DNA from: Pseudomonas wayambapalatensis
Lineage (GTDB): Bacteria; Pseudomonadota; Gammaproteobacteria; Pseudomonadales; Pseudomonadaceae
NCBI GenBank assembly: GCA_014268975.2
Contig: CP077096.1
Span: 4,439,501 to 4,503,500, forward strand
Reading direction: 5' to 3'
DNA: 64,000 bases
Within the stretch, counting starts at the first letter, position 1. Every line of letters starts with the position of its first letter. The position numbers and the translations under genes are program-made. Of the stretch, positions 51,452 to 60,291 are shown in pieces. Below the pieces are notes generated by a model that was given only the letters and a program-made list of their open reading frames with translations, was not told the DNA's origin and searched no databases.

Positions 51452-52360
51452 TTAGAGGTCGCCGTAACCCAGCGAACGCAGGGCGCGTTCGTCATCGGAC
51501 CAGCCGCCCTTGACCTTGACCCAGAGGTTGAGCATGACCTTGGAGTCGAACAACACCTCCATGTCCTTGCGGGCCTCGGAACCAATGCGTTTGATACGCT
51601 CGCCCTTGTCGCCGATGATGATCTTCTTCTGGCCATCACGCTCGACCAGGATCAAGGCGTGGATGTGCAGCACATGCCCCTGCTGCTTGAATTCCTCGAT
51701 CTCGACCGTGATCTGGTACGGCAGCTCGGCACCGAGCTGGCGCATGATCTTCTCGCGTACCAGTTCGGCCGCCAGGAAACGGCTGCTGCGGTCGGTGATC
51801 TGGTCTTCCGGGAAGAAGTGCTCGTTTTCCGGCAGGTGCTTGGCGATCTGAGCTTCCAGCGCGTCCAGGTTGTGCCCCTGCTGGGCCGAGATCGGCATCA
51901 CTTCGGCGTTCGGAAGTTGCTCCTGCAGCCACTGCAGATGCGGGATCAGCTCAGCTTTCTCTTCCATGCGGTCGGTCTTGTTGACCGCGATGATGAGCGG
52001 GCCAGTGACGTACTGCACACGTTCGAGCACCAGTTGGTCCTCATCGGTCCAACGGGTGCGGTCGACCACAAAGATCACCACGTCGACATCCTTGAGGGCT
52101 GCCGAGGCGTTGCGGTTCATGTAGCGGTTCAAGGCCTTGTCGTTGGCCTTGTGCATGCCGGGGGTGTCGACGTAGATCGCCTGCACGTCACCTTCGGTCT
52201 TGATGCCGAGCATGTTGTGACGGGTGGTCTGCGGCTTGCGCGAGGTGATCGCCAGCTTCTGCCCGAGGATGTGGTTGAGCAGCGTGGACTTGCCCACGTT
52301 GGGGCGGCCGACGATGGCCACGTAACCGCAGCGGGTCGGATTGTTCTCAGTCATTGCCAT
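51452..52360 (-). CDS. era: GTPase Era
   Basis: Era is an essential GTPase that helps mature 16S rRNA and assemble the 30S subunit. The 302-residue protein has G1 GRPNVGKSTLLN, G3 DTPGMHKA, G4 NKTD and a C-terminal KH domain (IIGDKGERIKRIGSEAR). The start overlaps the rnc stop; ATG at 52360 or 52354 is possible. Confidence 0.96.
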   Translation of the reverse strand: MAMTENNPTRCGYVAIVGRPNVGKSTLLNHILGQKLAITSRKPQTTRHNMLGIKTEGDVQAIYVDTPGMHKANDKALNRYMNRNASAALKDVDVVIFVVDRTRWTDEDQLVLERVQYVTGPLIIAVNKTDRMEEKAELIPHLQWLQEQLPNAEVMPISAQQGHNLDALEAQIAKHLPENEHFFPEDQITDRSSRFLAAELVREKIMRQLGAELPYQITVEIEEFKQQGHVLHIHALILVERDGQKKIIIGDKGERIKRIGSEARKDMEVLFDSKVMLNLWVKVKGGWSDDERALRSLGYGDL

Positions 52361-53036
52361 TCTCCACGCCCAAGGCGATCAGTGCGGCGGCAGCGGCGAC
52401 CTGCTCGGCGATACGCCGGCTCACGCCCTGACCGCGGCTCTTGTTGTTCAGCAGCACCACTTCGCATTCGACGAAGAAGGTGCGGCAATGAGGTTCGCCC
52501 TGGATATCCACCACTTCATAACGCGGCAGCTCGCAGGCACGCGACTGCAGGTATTCCTGCAGTCGCGTCTTGGGGTCCTTGTTGGTGTCGACCAGGGTCA
52601 GCCCATCGAACTCACCGGCCAACCAGGCCAGGATGCGCTCGCGGGCAGTCTGCATGTCGGCGTCCAGGTAGATCGCGCCGATCAGCGCTTCGAGGGCGTC
52701 GGCAAGAATGGACTCGCGGCGAAAACCACCGCTCTTGAGTTCACCCGAGCCAAGGCGCAAGTAGTCGCCCAGGTCGAAGCCACGGGCCAGGCGGGCCAGG
52801 GTTTCTCCTTTGACCAGGCGAGCGCGCAGGCGCGACAACTGGCCTTCGCGAGCCTGCGGGAAACGCTCGAACAGCGCCTCGCCAGCCACGAAATTGAGAA
52901 TCGCATCGCCGAGAAACTCCAGGCGCTCGTTGTTGCGCCCGGCGTAGCTGCGGTGCGTAAGTGCCAGGAGCATCTGATCCCGGTCTTTGAAGGTATAGCC
53001 GAGCTTGCGCTCCAGGCGTTCGAGGGAAGCGCTCAT
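52347..53036 (-). CDS. rnc: Ribonuclease III
   Basis: RNase III cleaves double-stranded RNA, including the rRNA precursor. The 229-residue protein has the signature ERLEFLGDAILNF, the second acidic patch ALEALIGAIYLDAD and a C-terminal dsRNA-binding domain (TRLQEYLQSR onward). Its end overlaps era by 14 bp. Confidence 0.96.
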   Translation of the reverse strand: MSASLERLERKLGYTFKDRDQMLLALTHRSYAGRNNERLEFLGDAILNFVAGEALFERFPQAREGQLSRLRARLVKGETLARLARGFDLGDYLRLGSGELKSGGFRRESILADALEALIGAIYLDADMQTARERILAWLAGEFDGLTLVDTNKDPKTRLQEYLQSRACELPRYEVVDIQGEPHCRTFFVECEVVLLNNKSRGQGVSRRIAEQVAAAAALIALGVENGND

Positions 53037-53194
53037 GCAGCCACCCCTTCGTTGTTAAACGCGTTCAAATCAACATCCTGAAAGACTGTTTGGCTGTGTC
53101 ACGCCGTCATGCAGCGGCGAATTTACCCATCCCTGAGAACACAGCCTATGTCAGAAATGCATTCGGCGCTGTCTGTGGACAGCGCCGAGGGGTA

Positions 53195-54049
53195 TCAATG
53201 GATCAGACCGACCCGTGACAGGTTGGGGAAGTGGCTGAGCTTGGGCTCGGGCCAGCTCATCCAGACCGCAAAGGCCTTGCCGACGATGTTACGGTCCGGG
53301 ACCATGCCCTGCAGCTCGCGCGGGATACTCGGGTCGTCCCAGTAGCGGCTGTCGTTGGAGTTGTCGCGGTTGTCGCCCATCATGAAGTAATGGCCAGCCG
53401 GCACGGTCCACTGCTGGTCCGGCGGCATGCGATAGCGGCTCATTTCCTTGCGGATCAGGTGCTCGGCTTCGCCCAGCTTCTCCTTGTACAACTCGGCGCT
53501 ACCCAAGGATCCGGCTTCGGTGCCCACCAGTTGCTCAGCGACCAGCTGGTCGTTGACGTACAGGTGCTTCTCGTTGGTGTAGCGGATCCGGTCGCCCGGC
53601 AGACCGACCACACGCTTGATGTAGTTGACGTTCGGGTCGCTCGGGTAGCGGAACACCATGACGTCACCGCGCTGCGGGTCACCGACCTCGATGACCTTCT
53701 TGTCGATCACCGGCAGGCGGATACCGTAGGAGAACTTGTTCACCAGGATGAAATCGCCCACTTCCAGGGTCGGCTTCATCGAACCCGACGGAATCTGGAA
53801 GGGTTCGACCAGGAACGAGCGCAGCACCAGCACGATGAACAGTACCGGGAAGAACGACTTGCCGTACTCGACGAGCAACGGCTCCTTGTTCAGGCGCTCG
53901 ACCACCGCGACCTCGGGCTGGCTGACGCTGCCCTGGTAGTTGGCGATCGCCGCTCGCCGGCGCGGGGCCAGGAACAGCAGATCGATCAGACCCAACAGGC
54001 CGCAGACAGCGACGGCGATGACTAGCAACAGCGGGAAATTTAGCGACAT
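53195..54049 (-). CDS. lepB: Signal peptidase I
   Basis: LepB removes signal peptides from exported proteins at the inner membrane. The 284-residue protein has two N-terminal membrane helices, the catalytic Ser in IPSGSMKPTL and Lys in YIKRVVGLPGDRI, and the box E motif GDNRDNSNDSRYW. It starts 5 bp after the lepA stop. The 158-bp gap before rnc shows no clear signal. Confidence 0.96.
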   Translation of the reverse strand: MSLNFPLLLVIAVAVCGLLGLIDLLFLAPRRRAAIANYQGSVSQPEVAVVERLNKEPLLVEYGKSFFPVLFIVLVLRSFLVEPFQIPSGSMKPTLEVGDFILVNKFSYGIRLPVIDKKVIEVGDPQRGDVMVFRYPSDPNVNYIKRVVGLPGDRIRYTNEKHLYVNDQLVAEQLVGTEAGSLGSAELYKEKLGEAEHLIRKEMSRYRMPPDQQWTVPAGHYFMMGDNRDNSNDSRYWDDPSIPRELQGMVPDRNIVGKAFAVWMSWPEPKLSHFPNLSRVGLIH

Positions 54050-54054
54050 AGGAC

Positions 54055-55854
54055 CTAGCTATCCAACCTGAGCACAGCGAGGAAGGCTTCCTGTGGGATC
54101 TCCACGTTGCCCACCTGCTTCATGCGTTTCTTACCGGCCTTCTGCTTCTCCAGCAGCTTCTTCTTACGGCTGACGTCACCGCCATAGCACTTAGCCAGTA
54201 CGTTCTTTCTGAGCGCCTTGACAGTGGTCCGCGCAATGATCTGGCCGCCGATAGCTGCCTGGATCGCCACGTCGAACATCTGCCGAGGAATCAGTTCCTT
54301 CATCTTCTCGGTCAACGCACGGCCTTTGTAGGCCGCGTTGTCACGATGCACGATCAATGCCAGGGCATCGACCTTGTCGCCGTTGATCAGCACGTCCAGC
54401 TTGACCAGGTTGGCCGACTGGTAGCGATCGAAATGATAGTCCAGCGAAGCGTAGCCGCGGCTGGTGGATTTGAGCTTGTCGAAGAAGTCCAGCACCACTT
54501 CGTTCATCGGCAGGTCGTAGCGCACCTGTACCTGGCTGCCGAGGAACTGCATGTCACGCTGAACGCCACGCTTCTCGATGCACAGGGTGATGACGTTGCC
54601 CAGGTGCTCCTGCGGCACGAGGATGGTCGCCGTGACGATCGGCTCGCGGAAGTCCGCGACCGCCGAGACATCCGGCAGCTTCGACGGGTTGTCGACGACG
54701 ATGGTTTCGCCGGTCTTGAGCTCTAGCTCGTAGATCACGCTCGGCGCGGTGGTGATCAGGTCCAGGTCGTATTCGCGCTCGAGGCGCTCCTGGATGATCT
54801 CCATGTGCAGCATGCCGAGGAAGCCGCAACGGAAGCCGAAGCCCAGGGCGTCGGAGCTTTCCGGCATGTACTGCAGCGACGAGTCGTTGAGCGTCAGCTT
54901 CTGCAGGGCGTCGCGGAAGTCCTCGAAATCGTCGGAGCTGACCGGGAACAGGCCGGCGTACACCTGCGGCTGGATCTTCTTGAAGCCAGGCAGCACCTCG
55001 ACCTCGGGGGTCGAGGACAGCGTCAGGGTGTCGCCGACCGGCGCGCCGTGAATGTCCTTGATGCTGGCGATGATGAAGCCCACTTCGCCAGCCTTGAGGT
55101 CGGCGGTCTGGGTGTGTTTCGGGGTGAAGACACCGACGCTGTCGACCAGGTGCACCTTGCCGGTGGACTTGACCAGGATCTTGTCGCCCTTCTTGACCCG
55201 GCCCTGGCGCACACGCACCAGCGACACGACGCCCAGGTAGTTGTCGAACCAGGAGTCGATGATCAGCGCCTGCAGAGGGGCGTCGATCTCGCCTTCTGGC
55301 GCGGGAATGGTCTGCACCAGGCGCTCGAGCACCTCGTCCACGCCCATGCCGCTCTTGGCACTGCAGGCCACGGCTTCGGTGGCGTCGATGCCGATGATCT
55401 TCTCGATCTCGTCCTTGACGCGGTCCGGATCGGCCTGGGGCAGGTCCATCTTGTTCAGTACCGGCATGACCTCGAGGCCCTGCTCGATGGCGGTGTAGCA
55501 GTTGGCGACCGACTGCGCCTCGACGCCCTGACCGGCATCGACCACCAGCAGCGCGCCCTCGCACGCGGCCAGCGAACGCGAGACTTCGTAGGTGAAGTCG
55601 ACGTGGCCGGGGGTGTCGATGAAGTTCAACTGGTAGGTTTTGCCGTCCTGCGCCTTGTAGTGCAGGGTGACGCTGTGGGCCTTGATGGTGATACCGCGTT
55701 CACGCTCGAGGTCCATGGAGTCGAGGACCTGGGCCTCCATTTCGCGCGCCGACAGGCCACCGCACATCTGGATGAAACGGTCGGCCAGCGTCGACTTGCC
55801 ATGGTCGATGTGGGCGATGATGGAGAAATTGCGGATATGACTCAAATCACTCAC
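54055..55854 (-). CDS. lepA: Elongation factor 4 (LepA)
   Basis: EF4 is a ribosome-associated GTPase implicated in back-translocation and initiation efficiency. The 599-residue protein has G1 AHIDHGKSTL, G3 DTPGHVDF, G4 NKMDLP, EF-G-like domains II, III and V, and the LepA-specific C-terminal domain ending in KRMKQVGNVEIPQEAFLAVL. It is the first gene of the lepA-lepB-rnc-era group. Confidence 0.97.
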   Translation of the reverse strand: MSDLSHIRNFSIIAHIDHGKSTLADRFIQMCGGLSAREMEAQVLDSMDLERERGITIKAHSVTLHYKAQDGKTYQLNFIDTPGHVDFTYEVSRSLAACEGALLVVDAGQGVEAQSVANCYTAIEQGLEVMPVLNKMDLPQADPDRVKDEIEKIIGIDATEAVACSAKSGMGVDEVLERLVQTIPAPEGEIDAPLQALIIDSWFDNYLGVVSLVRVRQGRVKKGDKILVKSTGKVHLVDSVGVFTPKHTQTADLKAGEVGFIIASIKDIHGAPVGDTLTLSSTPEVEVLPGFKKIQPQVYAGLFPVSSDDFEDFRDALQKLTLNDSSLQYMPESSDALGFGFRCGFLGMLHMEIIQERLEREYDLDLITTAPSVIYELELKTGETIVVDNPSKLPDVSAVADFREPIVTATILVPQEHLGNVITLCIEKRGVQRDMQFLGSQVQVRYDLPMNEVVLDFFDKLKSTSRGYASLDYHFDRYQSANLVKLDVLINGDKVDALALIVHRDNAAYKGRALTEKMKELIPRQMFDVAIQAAIGGQIIARTTVKALRKNVLAKCYGGDVSRKKKLLEKQKAGKKRMKQVGNVEIPQEAFLAVLRLDS

Positions 55855-56028
55855 GGGTCAACACTCGAAAAGGCTGCGAGCCGGACGCCCGCGGAAAAAT
55901 AGCCGGGAATTGTACCTCAAGCCGGAGGGATATGGGAGATTCCTCTATCGCCACGCACACCTGCAAATGCGACATGAATTTGCTCGGCTCGCTGATGTTC
56001 CCACAGAACATCATGACACGCTCATGAA

Positions 56029-56052
56029 AAAGGGCAGCCGAAGCTGCCCTTT
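56029..56052 (-). terminator. Terminator of mucD
   Basis: AAAGGGCAGC and GCTGCCCTTT pair across CGAA. On the minus strand an A-to-U tract follows from 56026-56031. It ends the algU-muc operon 18 bp past the mucD stop. Confidence 0.85.
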
Positions 56053-56069
56053 CCTACCCTTCACTCAGC

Positions 56070-57503
56070 CTATTCAGCCAACTTGAAGGTGATGAAGCTG
56101 GCGCGGCCCTGTCGCAGCACACGCATCGATACCGAACGGTTCTTCGGCAGGTCCTTGGCGATCTCGGTGAATTGCTTGGCCGAGCTGATCGCCTGGTTGT
56201 TCAGGTGGCTGATCACGTCGCCCGGACGCAGGCCAATCAGTGCTGCCGGACCATCCTGAACCTCCTTGATGACCACACCACCCTTGAGCTCGAGCGACTT
56301 CTTCTGCTCGTCGCTGAGGTCGGCGACCGAGACGCCCAGGCGGTTGCTGTTGCGCTCCACGCCTGCCTGGCCAGCGGTGCCAATGTCGGCATCGTCTTCA
56401 GGGAGTGCACCGATGGTGATGTCCAGGGTCTGACGCTTGCCTTCGCGGATGATCTCGAGCTTGGCTTTCTGGCCATCCTTGAGACCGCCGACCAGGTGTG
56501 GCAGGTCTGCGGACATGACGATCGGCTGGCCGTTCATGCTCAGGATCACGTCACCGACCTGCAGGCCGCCCTTGGCCGCAGGGCCGTTTTCCAGCACCTG
56601 GGCTACCAGCGCACCGGCAGGCTTGTCGAGCCCGAAGGACTCGGCCAGGTCCTTGTTCACTTCCTGGATCACCACGCCGAGCCAGCCGCGGCTGACCTTG
56701 CCGTCTTTCTTCAACTGGTTCGAGACATCGATCGCCACGTCGATCGGGATGGCGAACGACAGGCCCATGAAGCCGCCGGAGCGGGTGAAGATCTGCGAGT
56801 TGATACCCACGACCTCACCCTTCATGTTGAACAGCGGGCCGCCTGAGTTACCCGGGTTGATCGCGACGTCGGTCTGGATGAACGGCACGTAGGTGTCGTT
56901 GGGCAAGGTACGCCCCTTGGCGCTGACGATACCTTTGGTCACCGAATGATCGAAACCGAACGGCGAGCCGATGGCCAACACCCACTCACCGACCTTCAGC
57001 TTCTCGGAATCGCCCAGCTTGACGGTCGGCAGATTCTTGCCATCGACCTTGAGCAGTGCCACGTCGGTGCGCGGGTCGGTGCCAACCAGCTTGGCTTGCA
57101 GTTCGCTGCGATCGGACAGGCGGACGATGATCTCGTCGGCATCGGCGACAACATGGTTGTTGGTCAGGACATAACCATCGCTGGAGATGATGAAGCCCGA
57201 GCCCAGCGACTGAGCCTCACGCTGGCGATCGCCACGCGGGGAGCGCGGCTGCTGCGGCATGTTGCGCTCGAAAAACTCGCGGAACATCGGAGGCAGGCCC
57301 TCCAGGTCGGGCATCTGCCCGGCGGCGACGCGACGGTCCGGCAGTTTTTGCTTGGTACTGATGTTGACCACCGCCGGCGAGGCTTGCTCGACCAGGGTGG
57401 TGAAGTCCGGCAGGGCTTCCTCGGCCTGGGCGGTAAGCACCTGGCCGAGCATCAGCACGGCGGCGAACATCGATAGATAGGTTTTCAAGCGTGGTATTGA
57501 CAT
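56070..57503 (-). CDS. mucD: Periplasmic serine protease MucD (DegP/HtrA)
   Basis: MucD degrades misfolded envelope proteins and limits AlgU activity. The 477-residue precursor has a signal peptide (region MFAAVLMLGQVLTAQA), a trypsin-like domain with His in LTNNHVV, Asp in TDVALLKV and Ser in NPGNSGGPL, and two PDZ domains (residues ~270-370 and ~390-475). It lies directly after mucB here, with mucC missing. Confidence 0.95.
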   Translation of the reverse strand: MSIPRLKTYLSMFAAVLMLGQVLTAQAEEALPDFTTLVEQASPAVVNISTKQKLPDRRVAAGQMPDLEGLPPMFREFFERNMPQQPRSPRGDRQREAQSLGSGFIISSDGYVLTNNHVVADADEIIVRLSDRSELQAKLVGTDPRTDVALLKVDGKNLPTVKLGDSEKLKVGEWVLAIGSPFGFDHSVTKGIVSAKGRTLPNDTYVPFIQTDVAINPGNSGGPLFNMKGEVVGINSQIFTRSGGFMGLSFAIPIDVAIDVSNQLKKDGKVSRGWLGVVIQEVNKDLAESFGLDKPAGALVAQVLENGPAAKGGLQVGDVILSMNGQPIVMSADLPHLVGGLKDGQKAKLEIIREGKRQTLDITIGALPEDDADIGTAGQAGVERNSNRLGVSVADLSDEQKKSLELKGGVVIKEVQDGPAALIGLRPGDVISHLNNQAISSAKQFTEIAKDLPKNRSVSMRVLRQGRASFITFKLAE

Positions 57504-57677
57504 ACGGCTCCCGTCACAACGAGCGTAGTTAGCAGAAGGGCCCCTGCAGATGCAGGAAAGGCCAGACTCCAGGAAGTCTGACCTATAGAAAATTTACCAG
57601 TTGATTGCAAATGACAATGCTTTAATTTCATGTCAGCTGCGCGCCTGACAGCTTGTAGGAAGGGTCTGGGACGGTCA

Positions 57678-58640
57678 TTACCGCGCCTGGACATCCTGGG
57701 CGCGCATCGACAATGCCACGCGCTCGGCGGTCCCCAGCGGAATCTCTCCGACCACGGTGACCATGACCTTGCCCTTGGGTGTGTTCAGATGCCGTGAGAC
57801 AGCGACGGTAGGCCCCAGTTGCGCACGGGTATCGGTACCGGCGTCTTCCTTGATCGGCTCGAGAAAGACGGAGAACCGCGCCAGCCCATCGTCGTACATC
57901 AGGCTGCTGACGGTGCTGTTGCGTTCGGGATCACGGCGCACGGCGCTGTTGACCAGCTCGAAGCCAGGCGGCAGCCAGTCGGAACGCCAGCCAGCGACAG
58001 TTTCAGGCTTCGCCGCCGCAAGAGGCTGCACCGGCTTGCACGCGGAACTGGCCTGCAGGTCGCGATCGGTCGGAACATCATCGGTATCCAGGCGGGTCAT
58101 CTGGAAGCGCTCGAGCAACTGGCCCTTGTCGTTGAGCATCAACGACCGCAGCGGTAGGCCGGTCTGGCGATCCAGGTGAAGTTCAAAGGCGTAACGGTGC
58201 TGGTCGCGTGGAGTGAGGGTGACGATCACCGCGTCGCGCCCGGCGATACGTGCCTTGCCAGCCACACCCAGGTCGTACCAGCTCATCAGCTTCAGAGGAT
58301 CGAGCACTCGCGGGGCGGAATCGGGCGGCGTACCGACCCCGCTGACCAGGGAACCACTGACGCACTGCACCTTGCCGTCGACCCGCACGATTTCCTGGGC
58401 GGCGCCATCGAGCTGCAACAACCGCTCGCTGACTTTGCCGTCCTGGACGCGATGCCAGATATCGTGGGAAGAAAAACTGCCGTTACGTTCGTAGACGAAA
58501 GAACCCTGGTAACTCTGCCCTTGCTCGGCCTGTGCCAGCTTGTTCAGCCACTCGCTCGCCTCGGGCGAAGAGTTGGCCGCCAATGCCGGCACCGTGATGC
58601 AACTGCCGAGCAGCAGCGACAGAAGAGGTAGCGCGCGCAT
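57678..58640 (-). CDS. mucB: MucB, anti-sigma regulator (RseB homologue)
   Basis: This periplasmic protein binds MucA and shields it from AlgW cleavage until lipid or envelope stress displaces it. The 320-residue precursor has a signal peptide (LPLLSLLLGSCITVPALA) and the two-domain MucB/RseB fold (SYQGSFVYERNGSFSSHDIWH, LPPGFELVNSAVRRD). It starts 12 bp after mucA. Confidence 0.95.
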   Translation of the reverse strand: MRALPLLSLLLGSCITVPALAANSSPEASEWLNKLAQAEQGQSYQGSFVYERNGSFSSHDIWHRVQDGKVSERLLQLDGAAQEIVRVDGKVQCVSGSLVSGVGTPPDSAPRVLDPLKLMSWYDLGVAGKARIAGRDAVIVTLTPRDQHRYAFELHLDRQTGLPLRSLMLNDKGQLLERFQMTRLDTDDVPTDRDLQASSACKPVQPLAAAKPETVAGWRSDWLPPGFELVNSAVRRDPERNSTVSSLMYDDGLARFSVFLEPIKEDAGTDTRAQLGPTVAVSRHLNTPKGKVMVTVVGEIPLGTAERVALSMRAQDVQAR

Positions 58641-58652
58641 GATCCTCCTTAC

Positions 58653-59243
58653 TTAGCGATTTTCCAGGCTGGCGGCGCGTGCGTAAGGCAGAGCGGTTTC
58701 AGTGCCCTTCAGCGCAGACTCCTGAGCGTGCTGGCGCAGGTAACCTGGCAGACGCTGATCCCAGCCGGCCTGGTTCTGCAGCACACCGTTGGCCATCGGC
58801 CCGGTCGGTTGCTCACTGCTCTCACTATAGCCTGCCAGAACGGCTGGACCTTGAGTCTGCGGTACGGTGACCCCCTGCTGCACAGGTTGCTGCGAAGCAA
58901 GTTGCGCGCCGTTGATCTCATCCTGGTTGTACAGGCGTACACCCGCCAGCACAGCGACGGTCACCGAAGCGGCAACGGCCAGGCGACCAATGCTGCGCCA
59001 CGGGCCACGCTTGGCCTTGACCGGGACGGCTTCGTCGGCCAGCGCGGCAGAAACGGCCGACGCGATGTCGAGCTTGGGCAGCAGCAGTTCCTTGTGCATG
59101 GCTGCGCGAGCGACCTGGTAACGCGACCAGGTGGCACGGGTCTCGGCATCATCGACCGCGTTCAGCACGCGACGTAATTCCAGTTCGTCCGCTTCGTTAT
59201 CCATTACCGCGGACAGCGATTCCTGCAAAGCTTCACGACTCAT
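58653..59243 (-). CDS. mucA: Anti-sigma factor MucA
   Basis: MucA holds AlgU inactive at the inner membrane and is proteolysed under envelope stress. The 196-residue protein has the N-terminal RseA-like AlgU-binding domain (SVMDNEADELELRRVLNAV), a single membrane helix (IGRLAVAASVTVAVLAGV) and a periplasmic MucB-binding part. The full length shows no mucoid-type truncation. Confidence 0.95.
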   Translation of the reverse strand: MSREALQESLSAVMDNEADELELRRVLNAVDDAETRATWSRYQVARAAMHKELLLPKLDIASAVSAALADEAVPVKAKRGPWRSIGRLAVAASVTVAVLAGVRLYNQDEINGAQLASQQPVQQGVTVPQTQGPAVLAGYSESSEQPTGPMANGVLQNQAGWDQRLPGYLRQHAQESALKGTETALPYARAASLENR

Positions 59244-59274
59244 GGCGGTTCCTCTCTTGGCTGTCGCCGCTGTC

Positions 59275-59856
59275 TCAGGTTTCCTGCAACAGGGGTTGCA
59301 GGGCTTTGTCTATGGCCTCCCGAGCGCGGAAGATTCGAGAGCGCACGGTACCCACCGGACATTGCATGACACTGGCAATGTCTTCGTAACTCAGCCCGTC
59401 GAACTCGCGCAGGGTCAATGCCGTGCGCAGGTCTTCGGGCAGTTGCTGGATGGTGCGATGGACAGTGCCTTCGATTTCATCCCGCAACAACGAGCGCTCT
59501 GGGGACTCGAGATCCTTGAGACCATGATCGCCGTCGTAGAACTCCGCATCCTCGGAGCTCACATCGCTGTCTGGCGGCCGTCTTCCACGGGACACCAGGT
59601 AATTCTTCGCCGTGTTGATGGCGATGCGGTACAGCCACGTGTAGAACGCACTGTCACCGCGGAAGTTGCCAAGCGCACGGTAGGCCTTGATGAAAGCTTC
59701 CTGCGCCACGTCCTGCGCTTCATGGGTGTCGTGTACAAAACGCACGATCAACCCGAGAATCTTGTGCTGATACTTCAGCACCAACAGATCGAACGCTCGC
59801 CTGTCACCGCGCTGCACGCGCTCGACAAGCTGCTGATCCTCTTCCTGGGTTAGCAT
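59275..59856 (-). CDS. algU: ECF sigma factor AlgU (RpoE/sigma-22)
   Basis: AlgU directs transcription of envelope-stress and alginate genes. The 193-residue protein has region 2 (LVLKYQHKILGLIVRFV, YTWLYRIAINTAKNYL) and region 4 (ALTLREFDGLSYEDIASVMQ, GTVRSRIFRARE). I chose the ATG at 59856 (MLTQEEDQQL), the family norm, over the one at 59862. Two AlgU-type promoters lie upstream. Confidence 0.97.
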   Translation of the reverse strand: MLTQEEDQQLVERVQRGDRRAFDLLVLKYQHKILGLIVRFVHDTHEAQDVAQEAFIKAYRALGNFRGDSAFYTWLYRIAINTAKNYLVSRGRRPPDSDVSSEDAEFYDGDHGLKDLESPERSLLRDEIEGTVHRTIQQLPEDLRTALTLREFDGLSYEDIASVMQCPVGTVRSRIFRAREAIDKALQPLLQET

Positions 59857-59915
59857 GAACACTCCTCAGTGAACTCAAAGGAGCGTTGCGACAGCCATCG
59901 TTCAGGCTTGCAACC

Positions 59916-59942
59916 ATAGACTCGGGCTTTGCGCAAAAGTTC
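59916..59942 (-). promoter_or_regulatory. AlgU-type promoter (proximal) of algU
   Basis: On the minus strand GAACTT, 16 bp and TCTAT match the AlgU consensus GAACTT-N16/17-TCTGA with changes only in the last bases. It lies about 60 bp before the algU start. Confidence 0.7.
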
Positions 59943-60111
59943 TCCCCTCCAAGCAAGTTTCCTGCGGCCTCTGGTCGGCTCGCACGAAAAAGACACAGCG
60001 CGGTCGCAGCCGGCTGCGTCGATAATCGGTGTCTCGAATACACAGGTTTCAGCCCGGGTAGAGCCGCTGTCCTGCGTCGCCTCGGCAATCGTGGCAGACG
60101 GGCAGCCTTCT

Positions 60112-60139
60112 TGAGATTTGCAGGGGTACTGGAAAGTTC
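60112..60139 (-). promoter_or_regulatory. AlgU-type promoter (distal) of algU
   Basis: On the minus strand GAACTT, 17 bp and TCTCA match the AlgU consensus with one mismatch. It lies about 255 bp before the algU start. Confidence 0.78.
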
Positions 60140-60291
60140 CCACAAAGTCGCCACGCCTGCGCAACCGCCATTGGAAATCCGACGCCGGGGGCTGCTATAA
60201 AGGCAGCCCGGCATCTTTCACGATAGTTTCACAATGCCATATACGCATGACTATTGTGCCGCTCCCCTTCCCTAGTTACTAGTGTCCCGAC

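Larger units (their letters stand above)
59857..60291. other. Divergent intergenic region algU / nadB
   Basis: The 435-bp gap carries two AlgU-dependent promoters for algU (59916-59942 and 60112-60139). The nadB side (60200-60291) shows no confident promoter. No ORF in it looks real. Confidence 0.65.
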
